Under the pieces are notes generated by a model. It saw only the letters and a list, made by a program, of their open reading frames with translations. It did not search any database and had not been told where the DNA came from. A DNA stretch of 64,000 bases, from positions 2,232,001 to 2,296,000 of the forward strand of contig NC_089396.1 in NCBI RefSeq assembly GCF_003171515.1, given 5' to 3'. The DNA comes from Pyrenophora tritici-repentis (taxonomy: Eukaryota; Ascomycota; Dothideomycetes; Pleosporales; Pleosporaceae). Shown piece by piece: positions 1 through 11,556 of this stretch. A program made the translations under genes and the position numbers. Position 1 is the stretch's first letter. Every line of letters begins with the position of its first letter.

Positions 1-2598
1 TATGTGGACATGGCCCATCCTTGCAAAGTGGAAGTTCCAGATGATGAGGCTTCAGGGACTTTGGACCAGGAGCAGCCTGAGGGCCACGTGCACTACAACC
101 AAGAGTCACGACGCAATAATGGAGACAATCCATCCAACGCACCGCGCATGCAACGTCAAAATACCATTCCCGACACTGATGCGCTCGATGACACGCAACC
201 ATCTTGCTTTCCAGACAGTCATTCTGGGGAGGTCATTGGGGATGATGCGGCTGTGCATAATAACACCAACAACACTGAGCAATTCCAAACCGCACAAGAG
301 GAACCGTCTGGATCCCAGTCCAACATGCCAGCGCCTCGCAGCTCCAGAGACCAGGGGAGTGATACCATGACAGGAGGCAGCCGGATTCGCTCTATCGACG
401 ACATATACAACCTCCCTGAGACTCAGCAGTCACCTGTAGAGGAAGACGTTGAAATGCCTCGCTTGAGTGGCGTAGAGGAAGATGATGAAGATGTCTCCAT
501 GTCTCGATCTTCGCCCGCCCTACCACCTGCGAAGAGGCGTAAGATCACATATACTGGGAAGCGCCCTGTCTTCCGCGACTCAACAACAGCGACAGCGGAT
601 GCAACGCTTTCAGGTCCACCATCATCACCACACGTCGAACTGGCACAGGATGCATTAGAAGCGACCCCGCCAATTGCAACAACTCAGGAACAAGAAGACC
701 AAGGTGCTCGTACAGCGGCACGCCTACGGGAAGAGGCGCAAGTTCCGTACAAACCGACAACTTCTCTCAAGTCCAAGGTCCTGCCAAAGCCTAAGAAGCC
801 GCAGAACCAGAGGCATGGAGCACTAAAGCCGGTTTCAAGAGAACTGTTACAGAGCGTCTCTTCACCAGCAAATTCGCCTTCGAGACCAAAGGTGTCGGTT
901 CGTAATCGAGCAACCACACCTGTCACCCCTTCCAAGCCGAAAGAAGTTGCTTCCAAAGCGCCTACCAAAACGCCTGCTGATGTCAATATGACTGACGCCG
1001 ACAACGACACGGTCGGGCCCACCAGTTCTGCTCCGCCACCAAGCAATGTGGAGAAGACTCCATCACAGCACAGTGAGACCCCACCAGATGACATCGTTGT
1101 GCCAAACAGAGTCTTCGCATGCTGGCCTGGTAGCCACTATTACCCTGCTACGTGTCTCGGTCGCGCAACATCTCGGCTGCTTCAGATACGATATGATGAT
1201 GGTAATATCACATCCGTCGACGCGATGCTCGTCCGGGCATTAGACCTTCGTAAAGGCGACCATGTCAAAGTGGACGAGCCAGGCATGAAGAAGAACACTT
1301 ATGTTGTTGTCGGTTTCAAGCATAAGATGCACGACGTGGGTTGTGAAGAGTTTCCCACTACTGATCAGCGCGGACATGCGAGCGTTATTCTTGAGGAGAA
1401 ATCTAGGGGCAGCCTACCAGCAGCCAAAGCACTCCAAACGACTGGACAAATTTCAGTGCCCGTTTCTGATGTTTACTTGACTGCTGGTTTGTGGAAGCGT
1501 CTGCGAGATCGATCTTACAATTTCGGATCGCTCATATCACCAGCTAAGACGGCTTCTCACATTGGCACTCCTGTCCCTGATCATTTCGCTACACCGTCAT
1601 TCACGCGGCGTGGAACGGCCGCACCGTCGCTACTCAAGGATCTGACCACACGTGCTGGATCTGTAGCTTCCACTACTCGATCCGGCACTGGTGTGTTTGT
1701 GAACATGGCCTTTGTACTCACTTCGACTGCTGCTGATGTGGATAAAGAGGCTATCACTAAGACCATCAGAAGAAATGGCGGGCAAGTCCTAGAACATGGC
1801 TTCCATGAACTGTTTGACTATGAGTCTTCTGACGCACCCTCCTCGCCGCAGAAACGTCGTAGATCGACCTCTTCTGTCGAGAGACCTGGTCTTTCACTCA
1901 AACAAGCATACCGAGACCTGGGTTTCGTCGCACTCCTTTCCGACTCGCATTCTCGTAGCACCAAGTATATCCAAGCCCTAGCTCTCAATGTCCCATGTCT
2001 GCACCTCCGCTGGATCCAGGACTCAGTTAACGCCTCCCGAGCTGCGCCATTCTCACGCTACCTTCTACCTGCCGGTGTCTCGAAATTCCTTGATCCGAAC
2101 GGTGTTATTCGCTCTCGCACCATGGCCCCTTACGACCCAGCAGGCGAAGATACATCCTTCGCTCAGACTATCCAGACCCGCGACCTCCTCTTCAACAACC
2201 AAAACGTCCTTCTCGTCACGGGCAAATCGAAAAAGGAAATGGATAAACGACAGCCCTTTGTCTTTCTCTCGCATGCGCTTGGCTCCGCAAGCGTAGGCCT
2301 GTGCGCTGATCTTGACACCGCAGCTGACATGCTCGGCGATAACAAGTGGGACTGGGTCTACGTGGACAATGGCGAACGCGGTGTAGCCGTGGCGGCGACC
2401 ATGTTGTTCGGCACCGAGAAACCGGCGCCATTGGGTAAAACGAAGAAGGGCGGTAAGAAGAGGAGGCGCTCCGAGACTGAGCCTGAGCCTCAGGACCCGC
2501 TTTTTGTCAAGAGCAGAGTTGGCATGAGGGATGTGAGGATCACTTGTGCCGAGTTTGTGATTCAAAGCTTGATTCTTGGGGTGTTGGTTGAGGAGTGA
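1..2598 (+). CDS. Rad9/Crb2-type DNA damage checkpoint mediator, 5' truncated by window edge
   Basis: The reading frame is open from base 1 to a stop at 2596-2598, giving about 865 residues without the N-terminus. The first part is a low-complexity, Ser/Pro-rich region with SP/TP/SQ-like sites. A tandem-Tudor-like block starts near fragment residue 365 (FACWPG, YPATC, IRYDDG, GDHVKV). Two BRCT-like units follow, near residues 564-700 and 728-864 (FVLTST, GGQVLEHGF, WIQDSV; then LLVTG, WDWVYVDN). Tudor plus C-terminal BRCT pair is the fungal Rad9/Crb2/53BP1 architecture. These proteins bind methylated/phosphorylated histones at DNA breaks and bring in the Rad53/Chk1-type checkpoint kinase in the nucleus. 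No intron is needed in the visible part. The true start lies upstream of the window. The family is well supported. The orthologue name (Rad9 or Crb2) is a convention. Confidence 0.88.
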   Translation, partial: YVDMAHPCKVEVPDDEASGTLDQEQPEGHVHYNQESRRNNGDNPSNAPRMQRQNTIPDTDALDDTQPSCFPDSHSGEVIGDDAAVHNNTNNTEQFQTAQEEPSGSQSNMPAPRSSRDQGSDTMTGGSRIRSIDDIYNLPETQQSPVEEDVEMPRLSGVEEDDEDVSMSRSSPALPPAKRRKITYTGKRPVFRDSTTATADATLSGPPSSPHVELAQDALEATPPIATTQEQEDQGARTAARLREEAQVPYKPTTSLKSKVLPKPKKPQNQRHGALKPVSRELLQSVSSPANSPSRPKVSVRNRATTPVTPSKPKEVASKAPTKTPADVNMTDADNDTVGPTSSAPPPSNVEKTPSQHSETPPDDIVVPNRVFACWPGSHYYPATCLGRATSRLLQIRYDDGNITSVDAMLVRALDLRKGDHVKVDEPGMKKNTYVVVGFKHKMHDVGCEEFPTTDQRGHASVILEEKSRGSLPAAKALQTTGQISVPVSDVYLTAGLWKRLRDRSYNFGSLISPAKTASHIGTPVPDHFATPSFTRRGTAAPSLLKDLTTRAGSVASTTRSGTGVFVNMAFVLTSTAADVDKEAITKTIRRNGGQVLEHGFHELFDYESSDAPSSPQKRRRSTSSVERPGLSLKQAYRDLGFVALLSDSHSRSTKYIQALALNVPCLHLRWIQDSVNASRAAPFSRYLLPAGVSKFLDPNGVIRSRTMAPYDPAGEDTSFAQTIQTRDLLFNNQNVLLVTGKSKKEMDKRQPFVFLSHALGSASVGLCADLDTAADMLGDNKWDWVYVDNGERGVAVAATMLFGTEKPAPLGKTKKGGKKRRRSETEPEPQDPLFVKSRVGMRDVRITCAEFVIQSLILGVLVEE

Positions 2599-5500
2599 GT
2601 GAGGGGTGGTTTACTTTGCCTTTTTTTTTTCCTTTTCGGGGGTTTCGGGGTGAGGAGAGCATGGTACGGCTTGACATGAGCGGCTTCATTTTTTTCTTAC
2701 TGGCGTTGCGCTGTTCGAATATCAAAAGGGGTTACTACATGGGGGCGAAGATGTCATGCTTTGATGTCCAGATGGGTGGGTTCTTGGAAGGTTTTACTTT
2801 TCTTCGAGCATGTACTACTACTGCTGCTTTTCATATACCACATTAGCTCAGGCATATTTAGTCTTGGCTTCGTAGTTCTTTTCTTGGACTAGGCTTCTTT
2901 TTTTTTCTTTAAGTGCTTGATGCGGATGAATGATATATTATGATACCCAGTAATTCTGAAATTCAACGTCGTGTCTTGTGTGCTTAGTTTCTCTTCTATG
3001 GTCGGGAGGGATGGTGTGCTGTACCTCTGTAGACTTACTCGGACGAACGGATGATGAGGTGTATTGCTTCTATAGTTCCTACGTGAATCAGATGAATGGC
3101 GAGATTATATGTATATTTGATTTTCTATTTGGCTCTATTATATCGTACACGGATCTACTCCCGCCGCCACTACCTTTTCCTTTTCCCTTATCACCTTCAT
3201 GCTCTAGCATTCACCCACCAACCCAGAAATCCATGTACATACCCTCTCAATCTCCGTATCGACAAACTTGACCCGACATCCATAAACCTACCCTTACATC
3301 CACGATAACACCTTACTACATATTCTTTCCTTGGCTATACTGCACGCGATATACCGCTTTTTAACATGATCTGTGAACTCTAGTTGCAAACTGGTATTAT
3401 TGCATACTAGTGCTTTGCTAGAAGAGAAGATTCTGGTGGTGGAGTGGATGTTTGGATGGCAATGCGGTATATGCATGTGTGATTAAGATACTAGCTTCAT
3501 GTATTTCTATAGGTTTTATTGGGTGGAGTTTAGTGGTTGGATAGACAGCTTTCATCATCACAATGTGCACATGCATGCGGTCTTTCAATCTACAGACAAC
3601 TTCCGAGGACTTTTTCTACTTAATCAATTGATTAGTTGCTCAGAGGCAATTGATACCACGGGTGTGAGTTCGCCGAAAGTGATGATAGTTGAGGATCATG
3701 ATAGATTGTATGCCAAACTTATCCAGTCTATCAATCTATTCATTCAACAACACCATCACATCATCATCACACCAACACAGCGAGACTCAACGACAGCACC
3801 AATTCATATCCGCAAAACACACACGTGTCATCACCGGTACAAGCAACTTCCACCGCGGAAGCCATTAGATGAAGGTCCCATAACCTCATCATTACACAAG
3901 CAAGTCATCACACAAACAGCGTAATGACACATACGCAACATCGACCATCCATCATACTTCCGCCATAACCATCCTAGCTTTTTTCCATCCGTACCATCAC
4001 TCTAGTCATACTGTGTGAGCGTTATCGAAACGATTGGTCCATACAAGGACCATCCCTTCACAAAAGTCACTAATATTCAACAAAATGCACGAAAAGCGCG
4101 CAACGCTCTGTATAGGCAGAAAAGGTAAGCATTGTATTCACCCTGAGGGAAGAAATCCCGTGGAGCCAGGAGAGAGGAGAAAAAAAGAGGATCATCTCAA
4201 AAGGCCCTTCGCATGCCCCTTCCTCAATCAGCTCCTCCGGCGCCTAGGTCACCCTTGTGTGTCAAAGGGTAGTTCGAGTCTTGGATCTGCAAGCCACGCA
4301 GCTCCTGATATGTTGGAATCTGCACTCCCAAGGCTTTCCATAGTCAAAGAGATGCATCTAGAACAAGTGAAAAGATGCAAACATGGTCCCAGATAGCCAT
4401 CTAGCAAACGTCGTATGTCCTGTTTCTGTGTCTGACAAAGGGAAAAATGAGCGGGTAGAGATTCCGTCAATGATGCCTCTTTCCTTGTCTTTGCCCCCCT
4501 TCAACAACGGTGAGCCTAATGCAGAGAGCCTATCTCTGCACAGCTGCACAGAAACCCTTCCTTTGGGTTGCCTAATGCAGACTTTATATGCACCGAAGCT
4601 ACGTCCCATCACATCAGGATCATCGGCTTGTCAGTGTGCGAAGGATGCGTACCGAGTTCTGGATGGAGAAGCCAGCTGCGTTACCGGTGTATGACACAAT
4701 GTCATACATGAGATCTTATGCGGCATATGCGTAGTGCTGACCTGAAGCTGTCAACCGACCGAAAGGGGTCCTATAGTAGACTGCTTCTTCGCCAATCCAG
4801 TTGGCAGACGGCCTGATGACAAGTGTTGGTGTTGATGCAGCCATGGGGCGCAGCAAGGCAATCCCAGCCGAGGATGCAGAATACACGTCTCCGACATACA
4901 TGGGCTGGATGCGGCATCCGTCAGTTCGAGACTCGGTAAATTGCCCGCGCCAAACCAGACGCAGTATAAATCGTCGTAATGGTGGCTTGGAGTGCCGTTG
5001 GTTGCCCTTCATCTTCCCTTGGACAGATAGTCGCCACGGCATCCGGCTGCCTGCGGGGTATTTTAGTGTGTGGCGCGGAAGGCTAAAAAGCAAAGATAGG
5101 TTTCAGAACGTCTGTGGAACGCCAAAGGAGTGACATGCGTTAAAGCGGCGTGCGAGCGGCGTGAAAGTATTGATTGTGCCGTTGCAGCTTGTTGAGTTCG
5201 GCTCGGTCGGTTGCTGCCACGTGCGGTACATCCAAATGTACCTTGGATTGTTGTCGTACGAGCCTGGCTGTCAGTCATGTCGCTACAGATTCGACGCGGC
5301 AGGCCCATGCGTGATTGACACGGCAATTGAAGTTAATACATCAATCACAGTTCCAACATTTCATCAAGTGTGTGCGACTGAGAGAGCCTCCGCATGTGGT
5401 AATCAATGCGAACGCGGCTATTTCTAGAAGCATATAAGCAGCTTCCGTTTGGTCAACGTGTAACCGCCGGACACGGACAGGCTATGTGACATTTTTTCCG

Positions 5501-7011
5501 TCGGTGCATGCGGCAACGTTTGTACGCTGAGCTGGAAGCGCTCGGATGTCTTCTTCTTCTTCTGGTAAGCAATAGAAGTGACAGTCCTCAGACGACGAGC
5601 CGAGGTGAAGTAGAAGGCCTTAAGAACAGAGCGTACCTGCAGACGGGCTACCGTTGACACTGGTCCGCGTTGTTGTCGGTATCTAATGCTAGGCTCGGCT
5701 GTGATCCGAACGGACAATATACCGGTTTCATATGAGCCGATATTAAGGTACGTGTCGATCGGAGTTTGTTGTATGTTTACGGTACATATACCCAGCCGAT
5801 ACCGACGCATTGCTCTGTAGCAGCGAGGCAGTATGATGTGTCGGCGCTAGGCAGTTATGTAATCAGACTTTCGCATTCGGTCCGATTCAGACAAGGCCAA
5901 TTGGTAGGTGTTGCGACCCGGGAGGAGAATGCGGCAAAGGTACCGGTCATGGTGTTCGCCCCGAGATACTTGTCTGCCTAAGCCCGTTCAGATCTTGGAT
6001 CTGTACGGGAAGACCAGGTTCATGGGATAAACTTCGTGTATCCACTCTATTTTCTGACAGGGGGCATGGTAATAGTGAAGCTTGACGCGAAGTCCTAAGC
6101 AGTCAGACGATCTGTCCTGAATGAAGAAGCGAACAGCAGGTTGAGCCGACGGTAAATGTATGCATGACGCAGATCCGCCCGGGTAGGTACTTTCATCTTA
6201 ACCTCTATACGGACGAACAGCCCTGTACTCGGATCGAAAGCGGAAGGTTGACATTGCGTGCATATTTGCTCGTATTAGCCTTGCCTCTCAACAAAGCAGA
6301 CATCCAAGGTAGGCTCAATTTGGCCCAATCTCAAACTCTGGGAGAAAATAACAACCGGATAATTTTGCCGTCACAGGAACTCGCCATTGTGCAAAAAGCA
6401 AGGTACCTACCAAACTTTGCGTGTATGCGTTTGGCTGAGGATCTGAGTCAAGGATGTGGGTACTTGGATAGATTGGATTGGTCCCAGGCAGGCATTAGTT
6501 GTCTCGTAGCCCTGAGAGAACAGGGCCAAGCGAGAGTGAAGAGCGGGAAGAGAATTGATAGCTGGCAGAAGGTGCGTATGTAATACGGGTGCCGATCACA
6601 AGAGGGCTGAAGCTTGATCCTGCACGTCATAGCTTGCACAGTGCTGCTGGCCTTGGCCTTCTAGCGCTTCCATAGATTGATTGCTATACTGCTCATTAAC
6701 GCTGCAGGATCTACGGTCGGGGTGTGGTATCGGATTAAGTTTGCGCTGATGAGAGAAAGGAAAAGAAGGTAAAAGACCTTGATCGAGGAGATTGCATAGG
6801 CGATATGCACACGCACTGCATAGAGTGACGATGGACAGGTGCAGTATCGGCGATGGATGGCGGGTTGAACGGAAGCCGGGGATTTCGAGTGTAAGCTACG
6901 ATGTAACGGGCTAGTGAGACGTGCCCCGCCCCCACTTGCCCTACTGAGCCGGACTTGTCAGAAAAATATTTACTCGGAAAGAGATTCTGAAGGGCAAAGC
7001 AGACAGCAAAG
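2599..7011. other. 4.4 kb spacer with no supported gene
   Basis: This lies between the checkpoint gene and the Yar1-like gene. It contains a T-rich probable 3' UTR of the checkpoint gene (2620-2900) and pyrimidine-rich stretches near 3160-3300. Open frames of up to about 140 codons occur (3499-3924, 6164-6583). They carry low-complexity or random-looking sequence, have no splice support and match no family I know. No RNA gene or transposon signature is visible. Confidence 0.6.
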
Positions 7012-7676
7012 ATGGCAGGACTAGACGAAGATACCATAGACGAGATCCTGTACCTGGCGCGAGCAAATGAAGCGGGGGAATTCGAATCGTACGTCTCCGA
7101 AGTGTCCGTACAGACGAAGCGATCCAAGGCAGACCTGTTGGCTGCGGCCATCGACCCATATTCGAAGAATAGCGCATTGCACTATGCCGCTGCCAACGGC
7201 CACACCGGTATGTTTCTAGATTATGGATACTGCATGGAAGTCATCTGACGTTTGTCATAGACATTATCAAGTTGATCTTTTCAACGAGCGCCGACAAACC
7301 CGCCCCCGAGTTCCTCAATGCAGCCAACGAAGCAGGCAATACCCCCCTCCACTGGGCAGCGCTGAATGGTCATCTGGAAAGTGTAAAGATGCTTGTCCAG
7401 TCTGGTGCTGATGTCACCATTATTAACCGAGCGGGTCATGACGCCGTCTACGAAGCGGAGATCAACGACAAGAACGAAGTAGTGGATTGGCTACTTGGAG
7501 CGGTGGAAGAATTGGAAAAGGGTATTGGACAGAGTGGCGAAGCAGAAGCCGGAGAGAAGACGGAAGAGGACATGGCGGACACGGACATGAACAGCGCCGA
7601 GGACAAGACTGCATCGGCAGAAGGAAGTGCATCCGTGGAGAATGTCCAGAAGAAGATGGAACATCTCAGCACTTAG
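7012..7676 (+). CDS. yar1: Yar1-like ankyrin-repeat protein (ribosomal protein uS3 chaperone)
   Basis: Two exons, 7012-7207 and 7261-7676, encode 203 residues. The intron 7208-7260 starts GTATGT and ends CATAG, and joining restores the ankyrin motif NGHTDIIKL across the junction. Without splicing, translation stops in the intron. Two ankyrin repeats are clear (ALHYAAANGHTDI; NTPLHWAALNGHLESVKML) plus a partial third ending near GHDAVYEAE. An acidic, Glu/Asp/Ala-rich C-terminal tail follows. Length and layout match yeast Yar1 (about 200 residues), which holds newly made ribosomal protein S3 in soluble form until it enters the pre-40S particle. This assignment rests on the repeat sequence and length. 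Other small ankyrin proteins are possible but less likely. The gene converges on the WW-domain gene. Confidence 0.8.
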
Positions 7677-8325
7677 GGCGGCGTTGCGGACCATGGCGGG
7701 AGGATTCGGATTCGGATTTGTTGGTGTGCCATGCATATAATGCTGACAGGCCACATGCCTGCAAGGAGCTATAGCTGCTCCTATCAAAGCAGGCTTCACC
7801 TCAAGAGCAAGGCTACGTGGGACATGTAAATGTAAAACACTATCTGAATAGACCTCGAGACTGGGTCTTCAGAATTGGCAGAAACGGAAGGACACGTCAA
7901 GCGGAATCGGCTGGATTTGTTCAGAGTGTCATTCTATCTACAGATTATGGACTACCAAGTACAAGACTGCGACCGGGATTCCAGTGGGAAATACCCAAGC
8001 TATGCGGGCTTGCTCCTGTCAGTAGACCATAGATATCCAGACAAGTAGCTCCCAAGTGGGCCAGCTTTCGTTGCTGATCGTCCACTCCGTATATCAAAAG
8101 AGGATGTATGTGCCTGGATGAACATGTATGTCAAACCAGTGCTCAGCAGAAAATCCTCAAGACCATCAAATCGCTTCCATGAACCAGCCGTCAAGACAAA
8201 AGTCATACGCTACCTGAGAGGGATAGGCAGACATTCACTACCTCAAGGGTGCTGATGATGCCTAGTGTGCATTAGTCAAGTGAGGATGGATTTTGCTGTT
8301 TTCACTTTAATTACCGCCGATGTCT
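7677..8325. other. Convergent spacer between Yar1-like and WW-domain genes
   Basis: About 650 bp, expected to hold the 3' UTRs of two convergent genes. I see no further coding or RNA signal. Confidence 0.6.
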
Positions 8326-9251
8326 TCAGTTGAGCAGCCACGCCTTGCGCTTGGCCTCCTTCTTCTCTTTGCGCTGTTTCTGGTACTGCTTCACTTGGGC
8401 CTTGTTGGGGGGCTTAGCACGACGCTCGGCCTTGAGACTACGGCCATCGTGCTCTTTGTCAGCGGCATCGATGTTGTAGTAGGCAGCCAGCTGGCGGCGC
8501 GACTTGTTCTCGTCGTTGTGCATCTCCGGACCTTGGCCTGGTTGTTGGAGCTTGCCATTGAAACGGTTGAAGGCGGCTGTAGTGGCGTAGTCGCTGGTAT
8601 TGGCACTGGCACTGGCACTGGCGCTGGCACTGGCACTAGCAACGGCAAGAGCTGGGTTGGCAGCAACCTCGGCTTCCTCTTCCTCTTTGGCGGCTCTGAT
8701 GGCGTAGTCTGCGTTGGGGTCGTAGCTGCCATGGATGCGAGGGTTATAGCCACCACAGACAGGGGCAGCAGGAGAGCCGGTACCTAGCCCGCCAGAGCTT
8801 GACGCCATTCCTGGAGCGGCGCTGCCCTGGGAAGTTCTGTGTGATTGACATATTAGGATGGGAGAAGCAACAAAAGAAGATGATAGTTAGCAAACCTGTC
8901 ATACGAGCTATAGTTTGAGCCTTGGTAGTTGGTGTAGGCGGCTGCATGGGGGTAGACGGTAGCTTCCGGGACACGCGGGTTCTCCCACTGGCTGACACCT
9001 GTCCTGGAGTTGACGTAGTAATAGCAGCCACTGGTGGGGTCTAACCGGTGGGTCCAACCGTCGTCGTGGGCGTCCGGGACGGGCTCATCAGGCAGTGGAG
9101 GCGCCTCTTCATACGGAAGTGGAGCATCGGCAGTCGAGGAGTAGCTGCCCTCCCGGTTGACGGTCTTGACGTCGGCCATTTCTGGCGTACGAGGACGCGC
9201 CCCCTCACTAGGGGACGCGGCGGCGTCAGTTGCGCCGTGCGGAGACGCCAT
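8326..9251 (-). CDS. WW-domain protein with lysine-rich C-terminus, function unknown
   Basis: Two exons on the minus strand, 9251-8896 and 8836-8326, encode 288 residues. The 59-nt intron (donor GTTTGC, acceptor ACACAG) joins the SSYDR end of exon 1 to TSQGSAAPG. One WW domain sits near residues 55-90 (DDGWTHRLDP, YYYVNS, SQWENPR) with both signature tryptophans. An Ala-Ser dipeptide run near the middle is encoded by a GGCACT-type tandem repeat (8601-8638). The C-terminal 60 residues are strongly basic and probably helical (RRQLAAYYNID, KAERRAKPPN, KEKKEAKRK). WW domains bind proline-rich ligands. The partner and process cannot be deduced. A branch-point-like TTCTAAC and an AG just upstream of the start suggest an intron in the 5' UTR. 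An in-frame ATG at 9284 is a weaker alternative start. Confidence 0.75.
8601..8638 (-). repeat. Coding GGCACT-type hexanucleotide repeat (Ala-Ser run)
   Basis: Tandem, slightly degenerate six-base units inside the WW-domain gene encode alternating alanine and serine. Such repeats are prone to length change between strains without loss of frame. Confidence 0.7.
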
Positions 9252-11540
9252 AATCCTATTGCTTGATGATGTTAGAAATGTCACTGTGTTAGATGGGTGC
9301 TGTCAGCACGAGGTCGCGGGCAAGCAACGAGGTCAATGTCGAGGGTGACAGGCGTGTGGTTGTGTGGTTGTGTTGATTGCCGTCTCGGTCGCACACGTGC
9401 AGGAAATAGCAGGAGCGGGGCTTGGCGTGGACGCTAACAAAGTAAGCAGGCTAGCGGGTTAGCGTGCTGAGGAGGGAGCCAGGTGAGGGTGAGCATGAGC
9501 CTGGCAGTGAGGGTGAGCATGTGACCTGGCCCTCACTCCCGGAGGCACTGGCACTGGCGCACTGGTACCCCGACATTGTCACTGACTCGCAAGCCGCCTC
9601 GCTTCGGTCCAGCTCAACGGCGATCCGCTTGTGCCTGCGCGCTGCTGGGCCTTGCCCGTGCCCGGCCGCTCGCTTCATCACTCGGTCCTTTTGTCTCAGG
9701 ACACGATGCAAAGTATTTTCGGCGTCATGGTAGGCGGCGGCGGGAGACAACAGCCGAGGTCAGATCGACATTACAGTAGCCGCAACTGCTGCACTACGAG
9801 CACATCGCATACGCATGCTCATTTACGGACCCCGAGTCTGTGACGGCCATGTTATGTCATGTCAAGCCACGACAGCATCCGGACAAGGCCCTTGGTGTGT
9901 ATGTACTGTATGCTGGCAGGCCACTCATATACCTTCTCTCTTCTCTTGTCTCTCACACACACAGGCCCAAATCAAGTCGTGTGCTGCAGACTGGACGCCG
10001 CCGACACCGACGACTAGGCCTGGAGCCGTTCGGCGCGGGCCAATATGGCTTCATGCAAGCAAAGGCTAGAGGCGTTAGGGGATCCGGGACGTCAGAGGAT
10101 CGAGATGGGCTCAAATCGCCCGCTCAACGGCTGTTCTGAGCTCGTTCCGATCGGATTCCGGCGCCGCTTTAGCAAGCTCGGTGGTAGCCAAAGTCTCTTT
10201 GGCTGATGACAACGGCATTGCCCTGGCCCACTATCTGGCATCAGCGTCGTCAAATCGCCGTCAGGGTGCCAGAAGCTGGCTGTAGCCAGTTGACGATGCA
10301 AGATTGGGCGCCGGGCCACGACTCTTCGACGTGGACGCGGCGGCTTACTTTCTGCCCTCTGCCTTTTGCCCTCCGCCTCCGGCAGCAGAGGAGCATCGTC
10401 GCTGGGCTGGTCACCGGTGGCTGCCCTCCCTAGCTGCATCCAGTCCGTGGCCTCAATCTAAGTGAAGCTCATTGGCCCGACGCGCTCGAGAACCTAACGC
10501 CAGGTCCCAGAGTTTCGCGGCAAAATAGCAAGGACATGTTCGTTGCATTCCGTTCCCACGCTGCATGATCTGCACAGGTCATTAGCGGACTTGCTGTGAC
10601 TGGTCCGCTGCGTGTTGGTACGATCCAAGGGCTCACCTTGCCCACGCGCCATCTACGACTGCAGTAACGTGCATCAGTCTGCGTCTCACGCACCACGCTA
10701 TCCAGCCCGCAGAAGGTGTCGTCTCGATATCTGCAGCCAATATTCCGGCTGGCTTGCGAATCACCCTAGTCGGTTCCAGCATCGGGTCTCAAACAGTAAA
10801 GGCTCCACGACCATGTCCCTGGCGGTCCGTCACTGTACGCCACTAGGATAATCGCTCGCTGGCCTACCTGGAAAGCCTGTTCTTTACCAGGGCGTCCTGG
10901 TAAGCTGGCGACTGGCCGAGTACGGGGTCCCGCTGTCGTCCGCACACCTCCACCTCTGCTACCCGGTATAATCGTATTTATTGCTTTTATCCTTCGTCTT
11001 ACGAGCGAGCAGTCGACGCAGTGCTCGTGGCGTGCTCAGTGTCAATTGCGCCCAGAAGCTGTGTCCGCGCCGCATATGTTAACCCCTGCATCTGTAAGTT
11101 CGTCCCGCGTCGCCCCTACATACCCTCTCACATGCACTGTTGCTTTGTGCTTCGGTTGCGGTTCATAACGAGCCGGAAGAGCGGTGCTCAGTCGTCAGAC
11201 GTCAACTCTGCACGGACTGGTAATTCTTTGCCCTATTCTCTATACTGCAATAGCTTGCAGCGGGTATTCCAAGTGCAGCCTAGACGCACGCAATTGCGCT
11301 TCACTTCGCTGGCCACCTTCCCAACTTCATCACGTACCTTCACGTACCCAACAAATTTGACTGCTAGCTGATGCTGTGTCTGCATCAGACTTGACTTTGA
11401 AGCGGTGCCTAAATCTTTTCAGTTTCTAGGCTCTTTATAGCTCCTGCTGTTCCATAACCGTTCATGTGGTCGGTCAACGGGGTATACTGTGGAAGTCATC
11501 CCACTTCAAACGCCAAACGTCAAAGCCTACCGTACCTGCT
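9252..11540. other. 2.3 kb divergent intergenic region
   Basis: This is the shared upstream region of the WW-domain gene (minus) and the Zn2Cys6 gene (plus). No open frame in it looks coding. Most of it is likely promoter and long 5' leader of the transcription factor. A short upstream open frame lies at its right end and is listed separately. Confidence 0.6.
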
Positions 11541-11556
11541 ATGCTCCTCAACATGA
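11464..11556 (+). promoter_or_regulatory. Upstream open reading frame overlapping the transcription-factor start
   Basis: A 30-codon frame begins with ATG at 11464. Its TGA at 11554-11556 overlaps, as ATGA, the second in-frame ATG of the main protein (11553), and it runs past the first one (11541). If the leader is transcribed as it stands, initiation here would lower main-frame translation or push it to the 11553 ATG by re-initiation. Transcript structure is not known, so an upstream intron could remove it. Confidence 0.4.

Noticed and set aside
3499..3924. 141-codon plus-strand frame
   Set aside because: His/Thr/Ile-rich low-complexity translation from C/A-rich non-coding DNA.
6164..6583. 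139-codon plus-strand frame in the left spacer
   Set aside because: No domain, no exon partners and an unremarkable length for chance in 64 kb.
8896..9284. ATG at 9284 as the start of the WW-domain protein
   Set aside because: The 11 extra residues overlap what looks like the 3' end of a 5' UTR intron (TTCTAAC ... CAATAG). The 9251 ATG is more likely.
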